Notes: a model not told the origin generated them from the sequence alone. A stretch of DNA of 64,000 bases from Pseudomonas cremoricolorata (GCF_000759535.1 NZ_CP009455.1:4030001-4094000), one strand, 5' to 3'. Shown: positions 1-9,921, counted from the stretch's first letter. Numbers and translations: made by a program.

Positions 1-186
1 CGCGTCCATTTCTCCGTGCAGCACCGCGCTGTCCTGCTGCACGCGGCGGTTATGGCCCCGGCCAATGATCGCGCCCCGGTGAACCAGCACCGAACCGATC
101 GGAATACCGCCCTCTTCGAGTCCCTTGCGGGCCTCTTCGATGGCCGCCTGCATGAATGGGTCCGGGTTGCTGAGTGAGTGGTCCAT
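1..186 (-). CDS. Cytosine deaminase-like nucleoside deaminase, 5' part only
   Basis: The reverse strand from 186 gives MDHSLSNPDPFMQAAIEEA and stays open to the window edge, so only the first 62 codons are present. The family is zinc-dependent cytidine/cytosine deaminases: the last visible residues contain LHGEMDA, the His-Gly-Glu zinc and proton-shuttle motif typical of the yeast-type (FCY1-like) cytosine deaminase branch, and PIGSVLV is the usual strand before it. The expected reaction is hydrolytic deamination of cytosine or a related base in pyrimidine salvage. The downstream PCxxC zinc motif lies outside the window, so substrate and completeness cannot be judged. Confidence 0.75.
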   Translation of the reverse strand, partial: MDHSLSNPDPFMQAAIEEARKGLEEGGIPIGSVLVHRGAIIGRGHNRRVQQDSAVLHGEMDA

Positions 187-403
187 GGCGGCTCCGTAGG
201 GGTTGAAGGCGGCTCTAGGCTAGCACACTGCCAGCGTGCAGCCATGGCTGCCTGCGACAAGTCTCACAGCACGTGTCTTCACTAGCCGGGCAACGGGCTG
301 AAATAAGCCACCCGCCGTAGAAGTCGTTTTACCCTAACCTGCGCCGATTCCCCTCGCGCAGCCGCTGCGCGGGGTACGCCCGCCGACAGAGGATGAAGTG
401 CCC

Positions 404-1204
404 ATGAATACACGCCGTCTTGCCCAACGACGTCTGCCAACGCTACTGACCACGTTGGGCATCGGCCTGATTCCGGTGCTGTGCGGCATGCTGGTGATGG
501 TTCACCAGGTCGATAGCGAGCTGCAGACCCAGGCGCGAAGTACTGCAGCGCGCACGGTCCGCGCACTCGATCAGGTATTCGATTCGCTGCGCGATACCAG
601 CGCGCATATCGCTTATGCGCCTTCCTACAACTGCACCGGCCTGGCGGCCAGACTACGCCGCCAGGTCAGCGCCAGCCCCTTGCTGCGCTCCATGCAGGTG
701 CTTGAGGCCAACGGCAGCTCGTGCGGCTCCAGCGAACAGGAGCCCAAGCACCTGCAAACGTTGCAGGGGCTGGCAGGGCTTGGGATGACTTTACTGTCGG
801 AGCGGGCGGTCGAGGCGCCCGATGCGCTGCTGTCGTTCGCCCGGCAATATGACGACTATTTACTGCAGGCCACGGTCTACGGAGAACCGTTGAGGGATCG
901 TCTATCGCAGTTTGCCGGGGGCGAGATCATTGAGGTGAAATTCGCCGACCATTCGGTCTGGATCAGCGCCGAAAACTACCGCCACCAGAACACCGAGGTA
1001 GTCTTCAACCGGGTCAGCAAGACGTCCTCCGCCTACGGCTTCAAGGTGCGTGCCGGCTATTCGGCCGGCACCTTCAGCAGACTGCTCTGGCAACACAGCG
1101 TGGGCAGCCTGCCGTCGTTCATCCTGGTCGGAGTACTGACCAGCGCAGGTGTGTACCTGGGCATGCTCAGCAGTCAGCGCCGACGCGTGCGCGCGGCGCC
1201 ATGA
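404..1204 (+). CDS. CSS-motif periplasmic sensor domain protein without EAL output
   Basis: About 266 residues: an N-terminal membrane segment (LLTTLGIGLIPVLCGMLVMV), a periplasmic stretch with paired cysteines (YNCTG near residue 76 and SSCGSS near 106), a second membrane segment near residues 235-255 (SFILVGVLTSAGVYLGM) and a short basic cytoplasmic tail. This is the layout of the CSS-motif sensor that normally precedes an EAL phosphodiesterase domain, where the cysteines form a redox-sensitive pair. No EAL follows; the protein stops 15 residues after the second membrane segment. A CSS-EAL protein is encoded at 2604-4190, beyond hpd. An in-frame GTG at 398 is closer to AGAGGA, so the start could be six bases earlier. 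It may modulate a partner CSS-EAL protein; that is inference. Confidence 0.7.
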   Translation: MNTRRLAQRRLPTLLTTLGIGLIPVLCGMLVMVHQVDSELQTQARSTAARTVRALDQVFDSLRDTSAHIAYAPSYNCTGLAARLRRQVSASPLLRSMQVLEANGSSCGSSEQEPKHLQTLQGLAGLGMTLLSERAVEAPDALLSFARQYDDYLLQATVYGEPLRDRLSQFAGGEIIEVKFADHSVWISAENYRHQNTEVVFNRVSKTSSAYGFKVRAGYSAGTFSRLLWQHSVGSLPSFILVGVLTSAGVYLGMLSSQRRRVRAAP

Positions 1205-1222
1205 AAGGCGGCGCATAACGCG

Positions 1223-2299
1223 TTACTCGGCGTTCAGCACCCCACGCCGAACCTGATCGCGCTCGATCGATTCGAACAGCGCCTTGAAGTTGCCTTCGCC
1301 GAACCCGTCGTCGCCCTTGCGCTGAATGAACTCGAAGAACACCGGGCCCAGCAGCGTGCCGGAGAAGATCTGCAGCAACAGACGGCGACTGCCATCCTGC
1401 GCCGCACCATCGAGCAGGATGCCGCGGCTCTGCAGGGCCTGCACTGGCTCACCATGGTTCGGCAGGCGTTCTTCGAGCATCTCGTAGTAGGTCTGCGGCG
1501 GCGGGGTCATGAAGACCATGCCCAGTGCCTTGAGGGCATCCCAGGTCTGGATCAGGTCGTCGGTCAGAAACGCCACGTGCTGGATGCCCTCGCCATTGAA
1601 CTGCATGAGGAACTCTTCGATCTGCCCGGCGCCCTTGGACGACTCTTCGTTGAGCGGAATGCGGATCATGCCATCGGGCGCGGTCATGGCCTTGGAGGTT
1701 AGCCCGGTATATTCGCCCTTGATGTCGAAATAGCGAATCTCGCGGAAGTTGAACAACTTTTCATAGAAGCCGGCCCAATAGGCCATGCGTCCGCGATAGA
1801 CGTTGTGGGTCAGGTGGTCGATGATCTTGAGGCCCGCGCCTTGCGGGTGGCGATCGACGCCGTCGAGGAAGGTGAAGTCGATATCGTAGATCGAACTGCC
1901 CTCCTCGAAGCGGTCGATCAAATACAGCGGCGCCCCGCCGATACCTTTGATCGCTGGCAGGCGCAACTCCATCGGTCCGGTCTCGATCTCCACGGGTTGC
2001 GCACCCAGTTCAAGCGCGCGGGCATAAGCCTGATGAGCGTTGCGCACGCGAAACGCCATACCGCATACCGATGGGCCGTGCTCGGCAGCGAAATACGAAG
2101 CCACGCTCTTGGGCTCGTTATTGAGAATCAGGTTGATGTCACCCTGACGATACAGATGCACGTTCTTGGAACGGTGCGTGGCGACGTGAGTGAAGCCCAG
2201 CGCCTTGAATACCGGTTCCAGCACGCCGGGCGTGGGCGAGGCCAGCTCGATGAATTCAAAGCCCATCAGGCCCATGGGGTTTTCATGGAGATCAGTCAT
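1223..2299 (-). CDS. hpd: 4-hydroxyphenylpyruvate dioxygenase
   Basis: A 358-residue protein, the usual length for bacterial HPPD. This Fe(II) enzyme converts 4-hydroxyphenylpyruvate to homogentisate in tyrosine catabolism. The C-terminal vicinal-oxygen-chelate domain carries the three iron ligands in their normal motifs: His in DHLTHNV, His in GIQHVAFLT and Glu in [17 protein letters not shown], which is the family signature. The open frame runs 50 codons further upstream, but the start at 2299 ([18 protein letters not shown]) matches the family N-terminus and has AAAGG about 9 bases upstream. It is transcribed alone, away from the CSS-EAL gene. Homogentisate dioxygenase genes are not in the window. 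Confidence 0.96.
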   Translation of the reverse strand: MTDLHENPMGLMGFEFIELASPTPGVLEPVFKALGFTHVATHRSKNVHLYRQGDINLILNNEPKSVASYFAAEHGPSVCGMAFRVRNAHQAYARALELGAQPVEIETGPMELRLPAIKGIGGAPLYLIDRFEEGSSIYDIDFTFLDGVDRHPQGAGLKIIDHLTHNVYRGRMAYWAGFYEKLFNFREIRYFDIKGEYTGLTSKAMTAPDGMIRIPLNEESSKGAGQIEEFLMQFNGEGIQHVAFLTDDLIQTWDALKALGMVFMTPPPQTYYEMLEERLPNHGEPVQALQSRGILLDGAAQDGSRRLLLQIFSGTLLGPVFFEFIQRKGDDGFGEGNFKALFESIERDQVRRGVLNAE

Positions 2300-2603
2300 T
2301 GGAGGTACCTTTGTCAGCAGAATGAACGGCAGGTCTTGCACAGTGGTGCTGCGCAATGACAAGGCGGTGAGCACGGCACACCGCGCACGCTGCGGGCGAG
2401 AAAGCCACCAATGATCAGTTTGAACCCATGAGGTGCCATGACTACCCATTCTCGGCGGGCAGCCATCCCGGAGCGGGACGGCTTATTGTTTTATTCGTAA
2501 CGTGATTCTATAGAGCGTAATCAAGTTTGTCGCTGATCGATGTTGCCCAGCGATGACAAACGGCTATCCTGCGCAGTGTTTCCTCCCTAAAGGTTAGATC
2601 AGC
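2300..2603. other. Intergenic region between hpd and the CSS-EAL gene
   Basis: No gene is seen here. It must hold the divergent promoters of hpd and the phosphodiesterase gene. On the plus strand TTGTTT (2486-2491), a 17-base spacer and TATAGA (2509-2514) form a plausible sigma-70 promoter about 90 bases before the ATG at 2604. No clear operator dyad was found on the hpd side. Confidence 0.4.
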
Positions 2604-4190
2604 ATGCCCCTTTCGGTCCGCCGTCCTGCCCGCTGGAGCTGGCGCGCACTCCTCCCCTGGGCCGTCGGCCTGCTGCCTGTGATTGTTGGCCTGATCGCCC
2701 TGCGCTGGCAGACCGAACGCGAGCTGCAAATGCAGAGCGAAGCCGCTGCAAGCCAGGTGCTTGGTCACACTGAGCGGATTCTCGACAACCTTGCCGGGGC
2801 CGCCCAGGGCCTGCTGCCTCTGGCCGGGAAACCCTGCGCCGAGGCCAGCCTGGCACTGCGCGCGCAGGCCGCACGCGTGCCATTCGTGCGCGCGACGCTG
2901 CTGTTCCAGAATAACCGCCTGTATTGCACCTCGCTGCTGGGCGAATATGAAGAGCAGGTCGACCCTGACGACTACACCGAGGGCAAGCTGTGGCTGTTGC
3001 CCGGCAACTCGCTGACCCCGGACCGACCGCTGTTGATCTACCGCCTCGACAGCGCCGGGCGAGGCGTATTGGCAACGGTGGATGGCGAGCACCTCCTGAG
3101 CGCCTTACGCCTGAGCCCTGCCGGGCTTGCGGTCCAGCTGCAAGTGGGCGAGCAGTGGCTGGAAGCCAGCGGCCAGGTGCGCAGCGGACCGCTGCCCACA
3201 GTGGCGCGAACGCCGGTGAGCCTGGCTTCCACGCGCTACCCGATCACGGTGCATACCGGTTTCAGTGCCGATCCGGCCTGGGATTACCTGCTCGGTCACT
3301 ACCCGGCGCTGCTGGCGTTGCTGGGGCTGCTCGGTGCGTTTGCCGGCGTGTTGTGCCATTGGCAGATACGCCGTGCCTCGTCACCGCGTGCGGAGCTGGA
3401 GCGGGCGCTGCTGGCCAACGAGTTCGTACCTTTCCTGCAGCCTGTGGTGCGCGAGGGCGACTACCGCTGGGCGGGCGCAGAAGTACTCATGCGCTGGCAG
3501 CATCCACGCGATGGTCTGGTGCGCCCAGACCTGTTCATCCCCTACGCCGAGCACACCGGGCAGATCGTCGCCATGACCCGCGTCCTGATGGACGATACCG
3601 CGCGTAGCCTGGCGCCATTCGCTGGTCTGCTCGACGACGGTTTCCACATCGGCTTCAATATCACCGCCGATCACTGCCGTGACCTCAGTCTGCTGCACGA
3701 CTGCCAGCGCTTTCTCGAACAGTTTCCGCCAGGCCGGGTGTCGCTGACCCTGGAAGTGACCGAGCGCAAGCTCATCGAACCGACGCCGATCACGCTGGAG
3801 CTGTTCGACAAACTCCACGAAATGGGGGTGAAGATCGCCCTGGATGACTTCGGCACCGGCCAGTCGAGCCTCAATTACCTGCGCCAATTCCACTTTGATT
3901 ACCTGAAAATCGATCGCAGTTTCGTCGCCCTGGTCGGCGCCGATGCACTGTCGCTGCACATCCTGGACAGCATCATCGAGCTGTGCGGCAAGCTCAATCT
4001 GGGCATCGTCGCTGAAGGCGTCGAGACCGTCGCCCAGCGCGACTACCTGGCCAAGTCCGCGGTCGATTTCCAGCAGGGCTACCTGTTCGCCCGGCCCATG
4101 CCTGTAGCCGACTTCCTCAAGTCTCTGGCCGCAGGACCGGGCCCTGTCAGCTTGCCGCCCCCGACCGCCCCTGAGATCATCAACGGTTGA
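2604..4190 (+). CDS. CSS-motif/EAL domain cyclic-di-GMP phosphodiesterase
   Basis: 528 residues that should hydrolyse c-di-GMP to pGpG at the inner membrane. Residues about 15-35 and 228-252 are membrane segments flanking a periplasmic CSS domain with cysteines at KPCAE and YCTS. Residues about 265-510 form the EAL domain with all catalytic elements present: AEVLMRW (the EAL motif), NITADH, LEVTERKL, ALDDFGTGQSSLNYL (the DDFGTG loop), DYLKIDRSF, VAEGVET and QGYLFARPM. It is therefore predicted to be active. CSS domains are reported to be periplasmic thiol/redox sensors that activate the EAL domain when cysteines are reduced. rarD follows at once on the same strand and may be cotranscribed. 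Confidence 0.9.
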   Translation: MPLSVRRPARWSWRALLPWAVGLLPVIVGLIALRWQTERELQMQSEAAASQVLGHTERILDNLAGAAQGLLPLAGKPCAEASLALRAQAARVPFVRATLLFQNNRLYCTSLLGEYEEQVDPDDYTEGKLWLLPGNSLTPDRPLLIYRLDSAGRGVLATVDGEHLLSALRLSPAGLAVQLQVGEQWLEASGQVRSGPLPTVARTPVSLASTRYPITVHTGFSADPAWDYLLGHYPALLALLGLLGAFAGVLCHWQIRRASSPRAELERALLANEFVPFLQPVVREGDYRWAGAEVLMRWQHPRDGLVRPDLFIPYAEHTGQIVAMTRVLMDDTARSLAPFAGLLDDGFHIGFNITADHCRDLSLLHDCQRFLEQFPPGRVSLTLEVTERKLIEPTPITLELFDKLHEMGVKIALDDFGTGQSSLNYLRQFHFDYLKIDRSFVALVGADALSLHILDSIIELCGKLNLGIVAEGVETVAQRDYLAKSAVDFQQGYLFARPMPVADFLKSLAAGPGPVSLPPPTAPEIING

Positions 4191-4220
4191 TCATTGGCCC
4201 ACTTGTCTGCCGAGGCGTTC

Positions 4221-5108
4221 GTGTCAAAAGGTATCGTTGTATCCGTCGTGGCGTCGTGCCTGTTCGCCGTGATGTACTTCTACACCTCCTTGCTGTCGCC
4301 CCTCGATGGTGAGGAGATCTTCGGTTGGCGCACCCTGCTGACCCTGCCTTGCCTGACGCTGTTCATGCTGGCCTCACGCGACTGGCCACGGGTGGGCGCC
4401 CTGCTGGCACGGGTGCGCCAGACGCCGGCGTTGTTGCTCGGCATGCTCGGTACGTCCTGGCTGATGGGCATCCAGCTGTGGCTGTTCCTGTGGGCGCCGC
4501 TGCATGGCCGTAGCCTGGAAGTGTCGATGGGCTATTTCATGCTGCCACTGGCCATGGTGCTGACCGGGAGACTGGTCTACGGGGAGCGGATGTCGCGTCT
4601 GCAAGGCGTAGCCGTGGCCTGCGCGGCTTTGGGGGTGGGGCACGAGTTGTACCAGCATGGCAGCTTCGCCTGGGAAACCCTGGTGGTAGTGCTCGGTTAT
4701 CCGGTGTACTTCGTGCTGCGCCGACGCTGCCAGACCGACCATCTCGGTGGGCTGTGGTGGGACATGTGCCTGCTGCTGCCCTGGGCGGTGTATTTCGTCG
4801 CCCAAGGGCCGCTGTCAACCGCGGACATGGCGGAGCACAGCCGTCTGTACCTGCTGATTCCGGTACTGGGGGCGATCAGCGCCGGAGCGCTGATCTCGTA
4901 CGTGCTGGCCAGCCGCATGTTGCCTTTTACCCTGTTCGGCCTGCTCAGCTACGTCGAACCGGTGCTGCTGATCGGCGTCGCGCTGCTACTGGGCGAGACC
5001 ATCGGTCCCGACCAGTGGCTGACCTACCTGCCGATCTGGGCAGCGGTGCTGGTGCTGGTACTCGAAGGCTTCAGGCACCTGTTGCGTCAGCGTCGTCGTC
5101 CTGCGTGA
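4221..5108 (+). CDS. rarD: RarD-type EamA/DMT superfamily transporter
   Basis: About 295 residues with some ten hydrophobic segments and the RarD N-terminal pattern: [20 protein letters not shown], then [21 protein letters not shown]. RarD proteins belong to the drug/metabolite transporter superfamily; the substrate is unknown and the name comes from a chloramphenicol-sensitivity phenotype. I chose the GTG at 4221 (MSKGIVV) because it matches the family N-terminus and has GAGG upstream; a TTG at 4194 is the longer alternative. Its last 38 bases overlap the 3' end of the convergent TerC-family gene. Confidence 0.85.
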   Translation: MSKGIVVSVVASCLFAVMYFYTSLLSPLDGEEIFGWRTLLTLPCLTLFMLASRDWPRVGALLARVRQTPALLLGMLGTSWLMGIQLWLFLWAPLHGRSLEVSMGYFMLPLAMVLTGRLVYGERMSRLQGVAVACAALGVGHELYQHGSFAWETLVVVLGYPVYFVLRRRCQTDHLGGLWWDMCLLLPWAVYFVAQGPLSTADMAEHSRLYLLIPVLGAISAGALISYVLASRMLPFTLFGLLSYVEPVLLIGVALLLGETIGPDQWLTYLPIWAAVLVLVLEGFRHLLRQRRRPA

Positions 5109-6642
5109 GTCGCACTTGACGCACGCGCCGTTCTTCCACGGCGACGACCGTCAGGGTCCAGCCATTCCAGGCCAATCGATCACCGACCCGCGGCAGGCGA
5201 TCGAGCAGGCTCATGACCAGCCCGGCCAGGGTCTGGTAGTCCTGGGTGGCCCGTGCGGTAAAGCCGGTTCGGGCCTGGATCTGGCTGAGGTTCAACGCAC
5301 CACTGACCACATAGCCCTGGCCATCTTCGACGATGCCGGGACCGGCGATCTCACTGGCATCGGGCAACTCGCCGGCGATCGACTCGAGAATATCGGTCAT
5401 GGTCAGCAGGCCGGTGAAGTCACCGAATTCGTTGACGACGAAGGCAATGTGCGTCGACTGGCTGCGCATCTGCTCCAGCGCGTTGAGAATGCTGAAGCTC
5501 TCCAGCAGGTTCAGAGCGCTGCGGGCGGCACCTTCAAGGTCAGGGGTCTCGCCCGAAAGCAGCGCCTTGATCAGCTCCTTCTTGTGCACGTAGCCCAGCG
5601 GCTCTTCGATACGCCCATTACGGATCAGCGGCAATCGCGAGTACGGCGAGTGGGCCAGTGCCTGGGCAATCGCGGCGGCGTCCAATGAAAGATCGATAGC
5701 GTCGACTTCGGCGCGCACCGTCATCACCGTACGGATCGGCCGTTCCGCAAGGTTCAGCACCCCGCTGATCATCACCCGCTCACGACGGTCGAACAGCACC
5801 TCGCTTTCACCCCCCTCGACCAGATCGGCGATCTCCTCGCCCACCTCGTCACTGCTGACGCGACGCCCGCCAAGCAGGCGCAAGACGGCATGGGCGGTGC
5901 GCTCACGCAACGGCCGCTGGGTCTGCACATGGCGCTTGCGGCGAGCGCGGGCCAACTGGTTGAACAGCTCGATCAGCAGCGAGAAACCAATCGCCGCATA
6001 CAGGTAGCCTTTGGGGATATGGAAGCCCAGGCCCTCGGCGGTCAGGCTGAAGCCGATCATCATCAAAAAGCCCAGACACAGCATGATCACCGTCGGGTGC
6101 GCATTGACGAAGCGGGTCAGCGGTTTGCTGGCAACGATCATGATACCGATCGAGAAAATGACCGCGATCATCATCACTGACAGCTGCTCGACCATACCCA
6201 CCGCAGTGATCACCGCGTCCAGCGAGAACACCGCGTCGAGCACCACGATTTGCGCGACGATCGGCCAGAACGCCGCATGTCGCACTGCGCCGTTGTTTTG
6301 CGGCTCATGCCCCTCCAGGCGTTCGTGCAGTTCCATGGTCGCCTTGAACAACAGGAACACACCACCGAACAGCATGATCAGGTCACGTCCCGAGAAGCTT
6401 TTGCCGAAGATGTCGATCAGCGGCTCGGTCAGCGTCACCATCCAGGAAATGCTGGCCAGCAGGCCCAGACGCATGATCAGCGCAAGGCTCAGGCCGATGA
6501 TGCGCGCGCGGTCGCGCTGATGCGGCGGCAACTTGTCAGCAAGGATGGCGATGAACACCAGGTTGTCGATACCCAGCACCAGTTCCAGCACGATGAGCGT
6601 GAGCAGGCCTAGCCAGGCCGTGGGGTCGGCAAGCCATTCCAT
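5071..6642 (-). CDS. TerC-family membrane protein with CBS pair and CorC/HlyC domain
   Basis: 523 residues in three parts. Residues about 1-235 form a TerC-type membrane domain of about seven helices with acidic intramembrane motifs ([33 protein letters not shown]). A CBS-domain pair follows at about 295-425 ([28 protein letters not shown]). The C-terminal part is a CorC/HlyC transporter-associated domain. E. coli YegH and YoaE share this architecture. TerC proteins have been tied to metal (Mn or Ca) handling and tellurite resistance; the role of this one is unknown. It is probably monocistronic, and its coding end overlaps the rarD end. Confidence 0.88.
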   Translation of the reverse strand: MEWLADPTAWLGLLTLIVLELVLGIDNLVFIAILADKLPPHQRDRARIIGLSLALIMRLGLLASISWMVTLTEPLIDIFGKSFSGRDLIMLFGGVFLLFKATMELHERLEGHEPQNNGAVRHAAFWPIVAQIVVLDAVFSLDAVITAVGMVEQLSVMMIAVIFSIGIMIVASKPLTRFVNAHPTVIMLCLGFLMMIGFSLTAEGLGFHIPKGYLYAAIGFSLLIELFNQLARARRKRHVQTQRPLRERTAHAVLRLLGGRRVSSDEVGEEIADLVEGGESEVLFDRRERVMISGVLNLAERPIRTVMTVRAEVDAIDLSLDAAAIAQALAHSPYSRLPLIRNGRIEEPLGYVHKKELIKALLSGETPDLEGAARSALNLLESFSILNALEQMRSQSTHIAFVVNEFGDFTGLLTMTDILESIAGELPDASEIAGPGIVEDGQGYVVSGALNLSQIQARTGFTARATQDYQTLAGLVMSLLDRLPRVGDRLAWNGWTLTVVAVEERRVRQVRLTQDDDADATGA

Positions 6643-6885
6643 TAGCGACTACTCTCGTGAAGGGACGGGCGGGGGTGCAGGCGGGACGGTCGTGACGACC
6701 TGAAACTGGGAGGCTCCGGGAAGGCGCTCATAGATACCTTGATAGAAATTTCGGAAGATAATCCTACAGTTCAGTCCGATAAATCTTACAGCGCGAAACT
6801 ATTACAAAAGCTGTCCCGCCAACACGGTCAGCGCGCCATGCCTCACGGGAGGCAGGCGCTCTGCTCTCCCGTTGATCGAGCATCG

Positions 6886-7263
6886 TTACTTGAGCAGCGT
6901 CTGAATCTGCTCACGCAAGGTGTTGAGATCGAACGGCTTGGCCAGAATCGGCGCCTTGCGCGCGATCGGGCTGCCGGATTCGAGAATCTCGGCAGGATAC
7001 CCGCTGATGAAAATCACTTTGAGGTCCGGACGCAGCTTGACTGCCGGCTCGGCGATATCGACACCGGAAATCCCCCCAGGCAGACGGAAGTCCGTGACCA
7101 TCAGATCCAGGTGCGGCTTGCTCGCCAGGATGGCGAACGCCTGCTCGCCATCTTCGGCCACCAGCACGTGGTAGCCCTCGCCCGACAAATAGTCGCGCAG
7201 AATCATACGGATGGCAGGTTCATCCTCGACCACCAACACCACATCTTGTGCATCTTCGCTCAT
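6886..7263 (-). CDS. Single-domain response regulator (CheY-like)
   Basis: 125 residues consisting of one receiver domain. The acidic pair is in VVEDEPA, the phospho-acceptor Asp in LMVTDFRLPGG, the Thr/Ser position in VIFISGYP and the conserved Lys in ILAKPFD. No output domain is present, so it must act through protein contacts or as a phosphate sink. It lies 44 bases after the receiver-kinase gene on the same strand, at the end of the CheR/CheB/hybrid-kinase operon, so it is probably phosphorylated by one of the two kinases upstream. Confidence 0.9.
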   Translation of the reverse strand: MSEDAQDVVLVVEDEPAIRMILRDYLSGEGYHVLVAEDGEQAFAILASKPHLDLMVTDFRLPGGISGVDIAEPAVKLRPDLKVIFISGYPAEILESGSPIARKAPILAKPFDLNTLREQIQTLLK

Positions 7264-7307
7264 GGCAACGCCTTTGAATTCAACAAGTTGGCCCTAAGAC
7301 CTCAGAG

Positions 7308-8534
7308 TCAGGCAGAGGTTGCCTGGACCGGGTCGATTTGTGTTTCCAGCACCGGCAAAGGGAGATACACACTGAATGTCGAGCCTTTGCCTTCCTCGCT
7401 GTCGACCTCGATGCGCCCACCGTGGGCCAGGACGATCTGCTCGGAGATGTACAGCCCCAGACCAAGACCGGTGCGGGCATGTTGCGCGGCAACCCGTTCG
7501 AACTGCTGGAAAATCCTTTTCTGATTCAGCTCGCTGATACCGATGCCCTGATCCTGGACCTGCACACAGGCCATCTCGCCATCACGGTGCAGGCGTACAT
7601 GGACCGTTTTGCGATTGCCGTAACGCAAGGCGTTGGACAACAGGTTCACCAGTACTTGTTCAATCCGAAATTCGTCCCAGTCGCCGCAGAGGGTGTCCTT
7701 GATGGTGAGCTCGATGTGGGTTTCCAGTGCTTCGGCCTGGGCAGCGAAGCGCTCGACCAGCCCACTCAACAGGCTGTCGATTGGGAACGCCTTGGGCTGA
7801 ATCGACAGCTTGCCAGTGCGAATGCGCGACACATCGAGCATGTCTTCGACCAGACGAATCAGGCTATTGATCTGCCGCTCGTCGCGCTCGACCATGGTCT
7901 GCAGCTTATCCGGGCTGAACGCTGCGACGTTGCCCCGCGACAGGTGCATCTTGCGCAGCTGGGTCTCGAGAATCAGCCCGTTGAGCGGCGTACGCACCTC
8001 ATGGGAAACGATCGACATGAAGTCGTCGCGCATGCGCACCGCGTGCTCCAGATCGGTTTGCGCAGCCTGTAGCTGTGTCAGCAGCAGCGCCTGCTCCTGA
8101 CGGCTGCGTTCCAGCGCCTCGAGCTGGCGGTCGAGCACTTCGCGTTGCCGGAATAGATCGACGAACACGCTGACCTTGCTTTTCACGGCCAATGTGTCGA
8201 GGGGCTTGTGCAGGAAGTCCACCGCACCGCTCTCGTAACCTTTGAACGCGTAGTTGAGCTCGCGTCCGGCGGCACTGACGAAGACGATGGGAATGTGCTT
8301 GGTCTTTTCCATCCCACGTATCAGTTCGGCCAGCTCGAAGCCGTTCATGCCGGGCATCTGCACATCGAGAATGGCCAGGGCGAAGTCGTGTTCGAGCAAC
8401 AGCGACAAGGCCTCGTCCGCCGACTGCGCCTGATGCACCTCGCGGTCATCGCCCTGGATCAAGGCTTCCAGAGCCAGCAGGTTTTCCGGCAGATCGTCGA
8501 CGATCAGCAGTTTCGCGGTGATGTGGCTTAGCAT
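7308..8534 (-). CDS. Receiver-histidine kinase hybrid (REC-HisKA-HATPase)
   Basis: 408 residues without membrane segments. An N-terminal receiver (about 8-120; Asp in LAILDVQMPGMNG, Lys in FLHKPLDT) is followed by a coiled-coil linker of about 40 residues, a HisKA domain with the H-box SIVSHEVRTPLNG and a HATPase domain (N-box LLSNALRYG, G-box GLGLGLYI). Kinases with an N-terminal receiver usually take input from an upstream kinase, so it may relay signals from the CHASE3 kinase to the lone receiver downstream. Its start overlaps the end of cheB by 7 bases. Confidence 0.9.
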   Translation of the reverse strand: MLSHITAKLLIVDDLPENLLALEALIQGDDREVHQAQSADEALSLLLEHDFALAILDVQMPGMNGFELAELIRGMEKTKHIPIVFVSAAGRELNYAFKGYESGAVDFLHKPLDTLAVKSKVSVFVDLFRQREVLDRQLEALERSRQEQALLLTQLQAAQTDLEHAVRMRDDFMSIVSHEVRTPLNGLILETQLRKMHLSRGNVAAFSPDKLQTMVERDERQINSLIRLVEDMLDVSRIRTGKLSIQPKAFPIDSLLSGLVERFAAQAEALETHIELTIKDTLCGDWDEFRIEQVLVNLLSNALRYGNRKTVHVRLHRDGEMACVQVQDQGIGISELNQKRIFQQFERVAAQHARTGLGLGLYISEQIVLAHGGRIEVDSEEGKGSTFSVYLPLPVLETQIDPVQATSA

Positions 8535-9103
8535 GCGCTGGCTTCCAGGGTGGCGAGCAACTGCCCGATACCGCTCAGAGAAAGAATATGGTCGGGTCGA
8601 TGCAGGGCCAGGGCGGCCTGCGGCATCAATGCGACCTGTGCTTCACGGGGGTCCTGAACGATGGTCAGGCCGCCATTTTGTTTGATTCGAGCCAGTCCCA
8701 CGGCGCCATCCTGGTTGGCCCCGGTAAGCAGTACGCCCACCAGCTCACGACCATAGGCGTCGGCAGCCGATTCGAAGAGAAAATCGATGGCCGGGCGGGA
8801 AAAGTGCACAGGGTCCTCCTGACTCAGTGACAGGCTCAGGTCACGCTCGACCGACAAGTGATACCCCGGCCCTGCGACGTAGATCATCCCGGCCACGATA
8901 CGTTCCTTGTCACAGCCTTCACGCACCGTGCGCCGCAGCCGCCGCTGCATCACCTCGGCCAAATGGCTGGGCCGATCCTGGGGCAGGTGCAGCACGCACA
9001 GCACCGGCACGGCGAAGGTTGCAGGCAAATTGCCGAGCACTTCGAACAACGCCGCGACGCCCCCCGCCGAGGCGCCGATGACGATGGCCTGTACGCTGCT
9101 CAT
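8528..9103 (-). CDS. CheB-type protein-glutamate methylesterase domain
   Basis: 191 residues made of the CheB catalytic domain alone, with no receiver. The catalytic triad is visible: Ser in IVIGASAGGVAAL, His in VLCVLHLPQD and Asp in GVLLTGANQDGAVG. CheB removes methyl groups from glutamates of chemoreceptors. I placed the start at 9103 (MSSVQAIVIGASAGG), where an ATGA overlap joins it to cheR. No chemoreceptor, CheA or CheW gene lies in the window, so the methylated target is unknown; it may be one of the kinases of the operon or a remote receptor. Regulation would have to come from partner proteins because the receiver is missing. Confidence 0.88.
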   Translation of the reverse strand: MSSVQAIVIGASAGGVAALFEVLGNLPATFAVPVLCVLHLPQDRPSHLAEVMQRRLRRTVREGCDKERIVAGMIYVAGPGYHLSVERDLSLSLSQEDPVHFSRPAIDFLFESAADAYGRELVGVLLTGANQDGAVGLARIKQNGGLTIVQDPREAQVALMPQAALALHRPDHILSLSGIGQLLATLEASAC

Positions 9104-9921
9104 GATTTGCGAAAGATCCGCTCGGGGCGTACCAGCGCCTCGAACTGGTTGGCGTAGGCTGAGAAGTCGACCGACTCCTTGCTCCCCAGCACCAGGAACC
9201 CGCGGTGGCACAGCGACTCATGGAACAAGCCGAAGGCACGGTCCTGCAGATCCTTGTTGAAATAGATCATCACGTTGCGGCACGACACCAGTTGGGTTTC
9301 CGAGAACACGCTGTCAGTGGCCAGGCTATGGTCGGCGAAAGTGACGTTGTCACGCAGGCTGCTGTCCATGATGGCGTTGCCATACGCGGCGGTGTAGTAC
9401 TCGGAAAAGTCGCGACGGCCGCCGGCCAGGCGATAGTTCTCGGCATAGGTATGCATGCTCTGCAGCGAATAGATGCCTTGCTTGGCGCGCTCGAGCGAAT
9501 ACGGGTTGATATCGGTGGCATAAAGGATGCTGCGCTCGAGCAAACCCTCCTCGCGCAGCAGGATAGCCATCGAATACACCTCCTCGCCGGTGCTGCAGCC
9601 CGCGATCCAGATCTTCAGCGAGGGCCAGGTGCGCAGCAGTGGCACCACTTCGTTGCGCAGGGCGAGGAAGTGGCTAGGGTCGCGGAACATTTCGCTGACT
9701 GGAATCGTCAGGTACTGCAGCAGCTCCATGAACATGCTCGGGTCATGCAGCACCCGTTCCTGCAGCGCCGACACCGTGCGGCATTCGAACTGGCCCACGG
9801 CATGCAGGATCCGGCGTTTGATCGAAGCGCCGGAGTAATCGCGAAAGTCGTAGCTGTACTTGAGGTAGATGGCCTCGATCAGCAGACGAATTTCAATATC
9901 GGTGTCACGGTCGATGGTCAA
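9100..9921 (-). CDS. CheR-type protein-glutamate O-methyltransferase
   Basis: About 273 residues. The N-terminal helical domain (about 10-75: LKYSYDFRDYSGASIKRRI) and the S-adenosylmethionine domain (IWIAGCSTGEEVYSMAILL; LYATDINPYSLERAKQG; CRNVMIYFNKDLQ) are typical of CheR. It should methylate receptor glutamates, with the adjacent CheB reversing this. The likely start is a TTG at 9921, giving MTIDRDTDIEIR; its last two bases fall in the TGA of the upstream kinase (a TTGA overlap), which indicates translational coupling. A further upstream in-frame start at 9945 would lie inside the kinase gene. Confidence 0.88.
   Translation of the reverse strand: MTIDRDTDIEIRLLIEAIYLKYSYDFRDYSGASIKRRILHAVGQFECRTVSALQERVLHDPSMFMELLQYLTIPVSEMFRDPSHFLALRNEVVPLLRTWPSLKIWIAGCSTGEEVYSMAILLREEGLLERSILYATDINPYSLERAKQGIYSLQSMHTYAENYRLAGGRRDFSEYYTAAYGNAIMDSSLRDNVTFADHSLATDSVFSETQLVSCRNVMIYFNKDLQDRAFGLFHESLCHRGFLVLGSKESVDFSAYANQFEALVRPERIFRKS

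Noticed and set aside
2300..2449. N-terminal extension of hpd to 2449
   Set aside because: The extra 50 residues do not belong to the HPPD family and the internal ATG at 2299 gives the standard N-terminus.
6739..7524. 261-codon plus-strand frame opposite the lone receiver gene
   Set aside because: It runs across a promoter region and opposite two receiver/kinase genes; the minus-strand genes have clear motifs.
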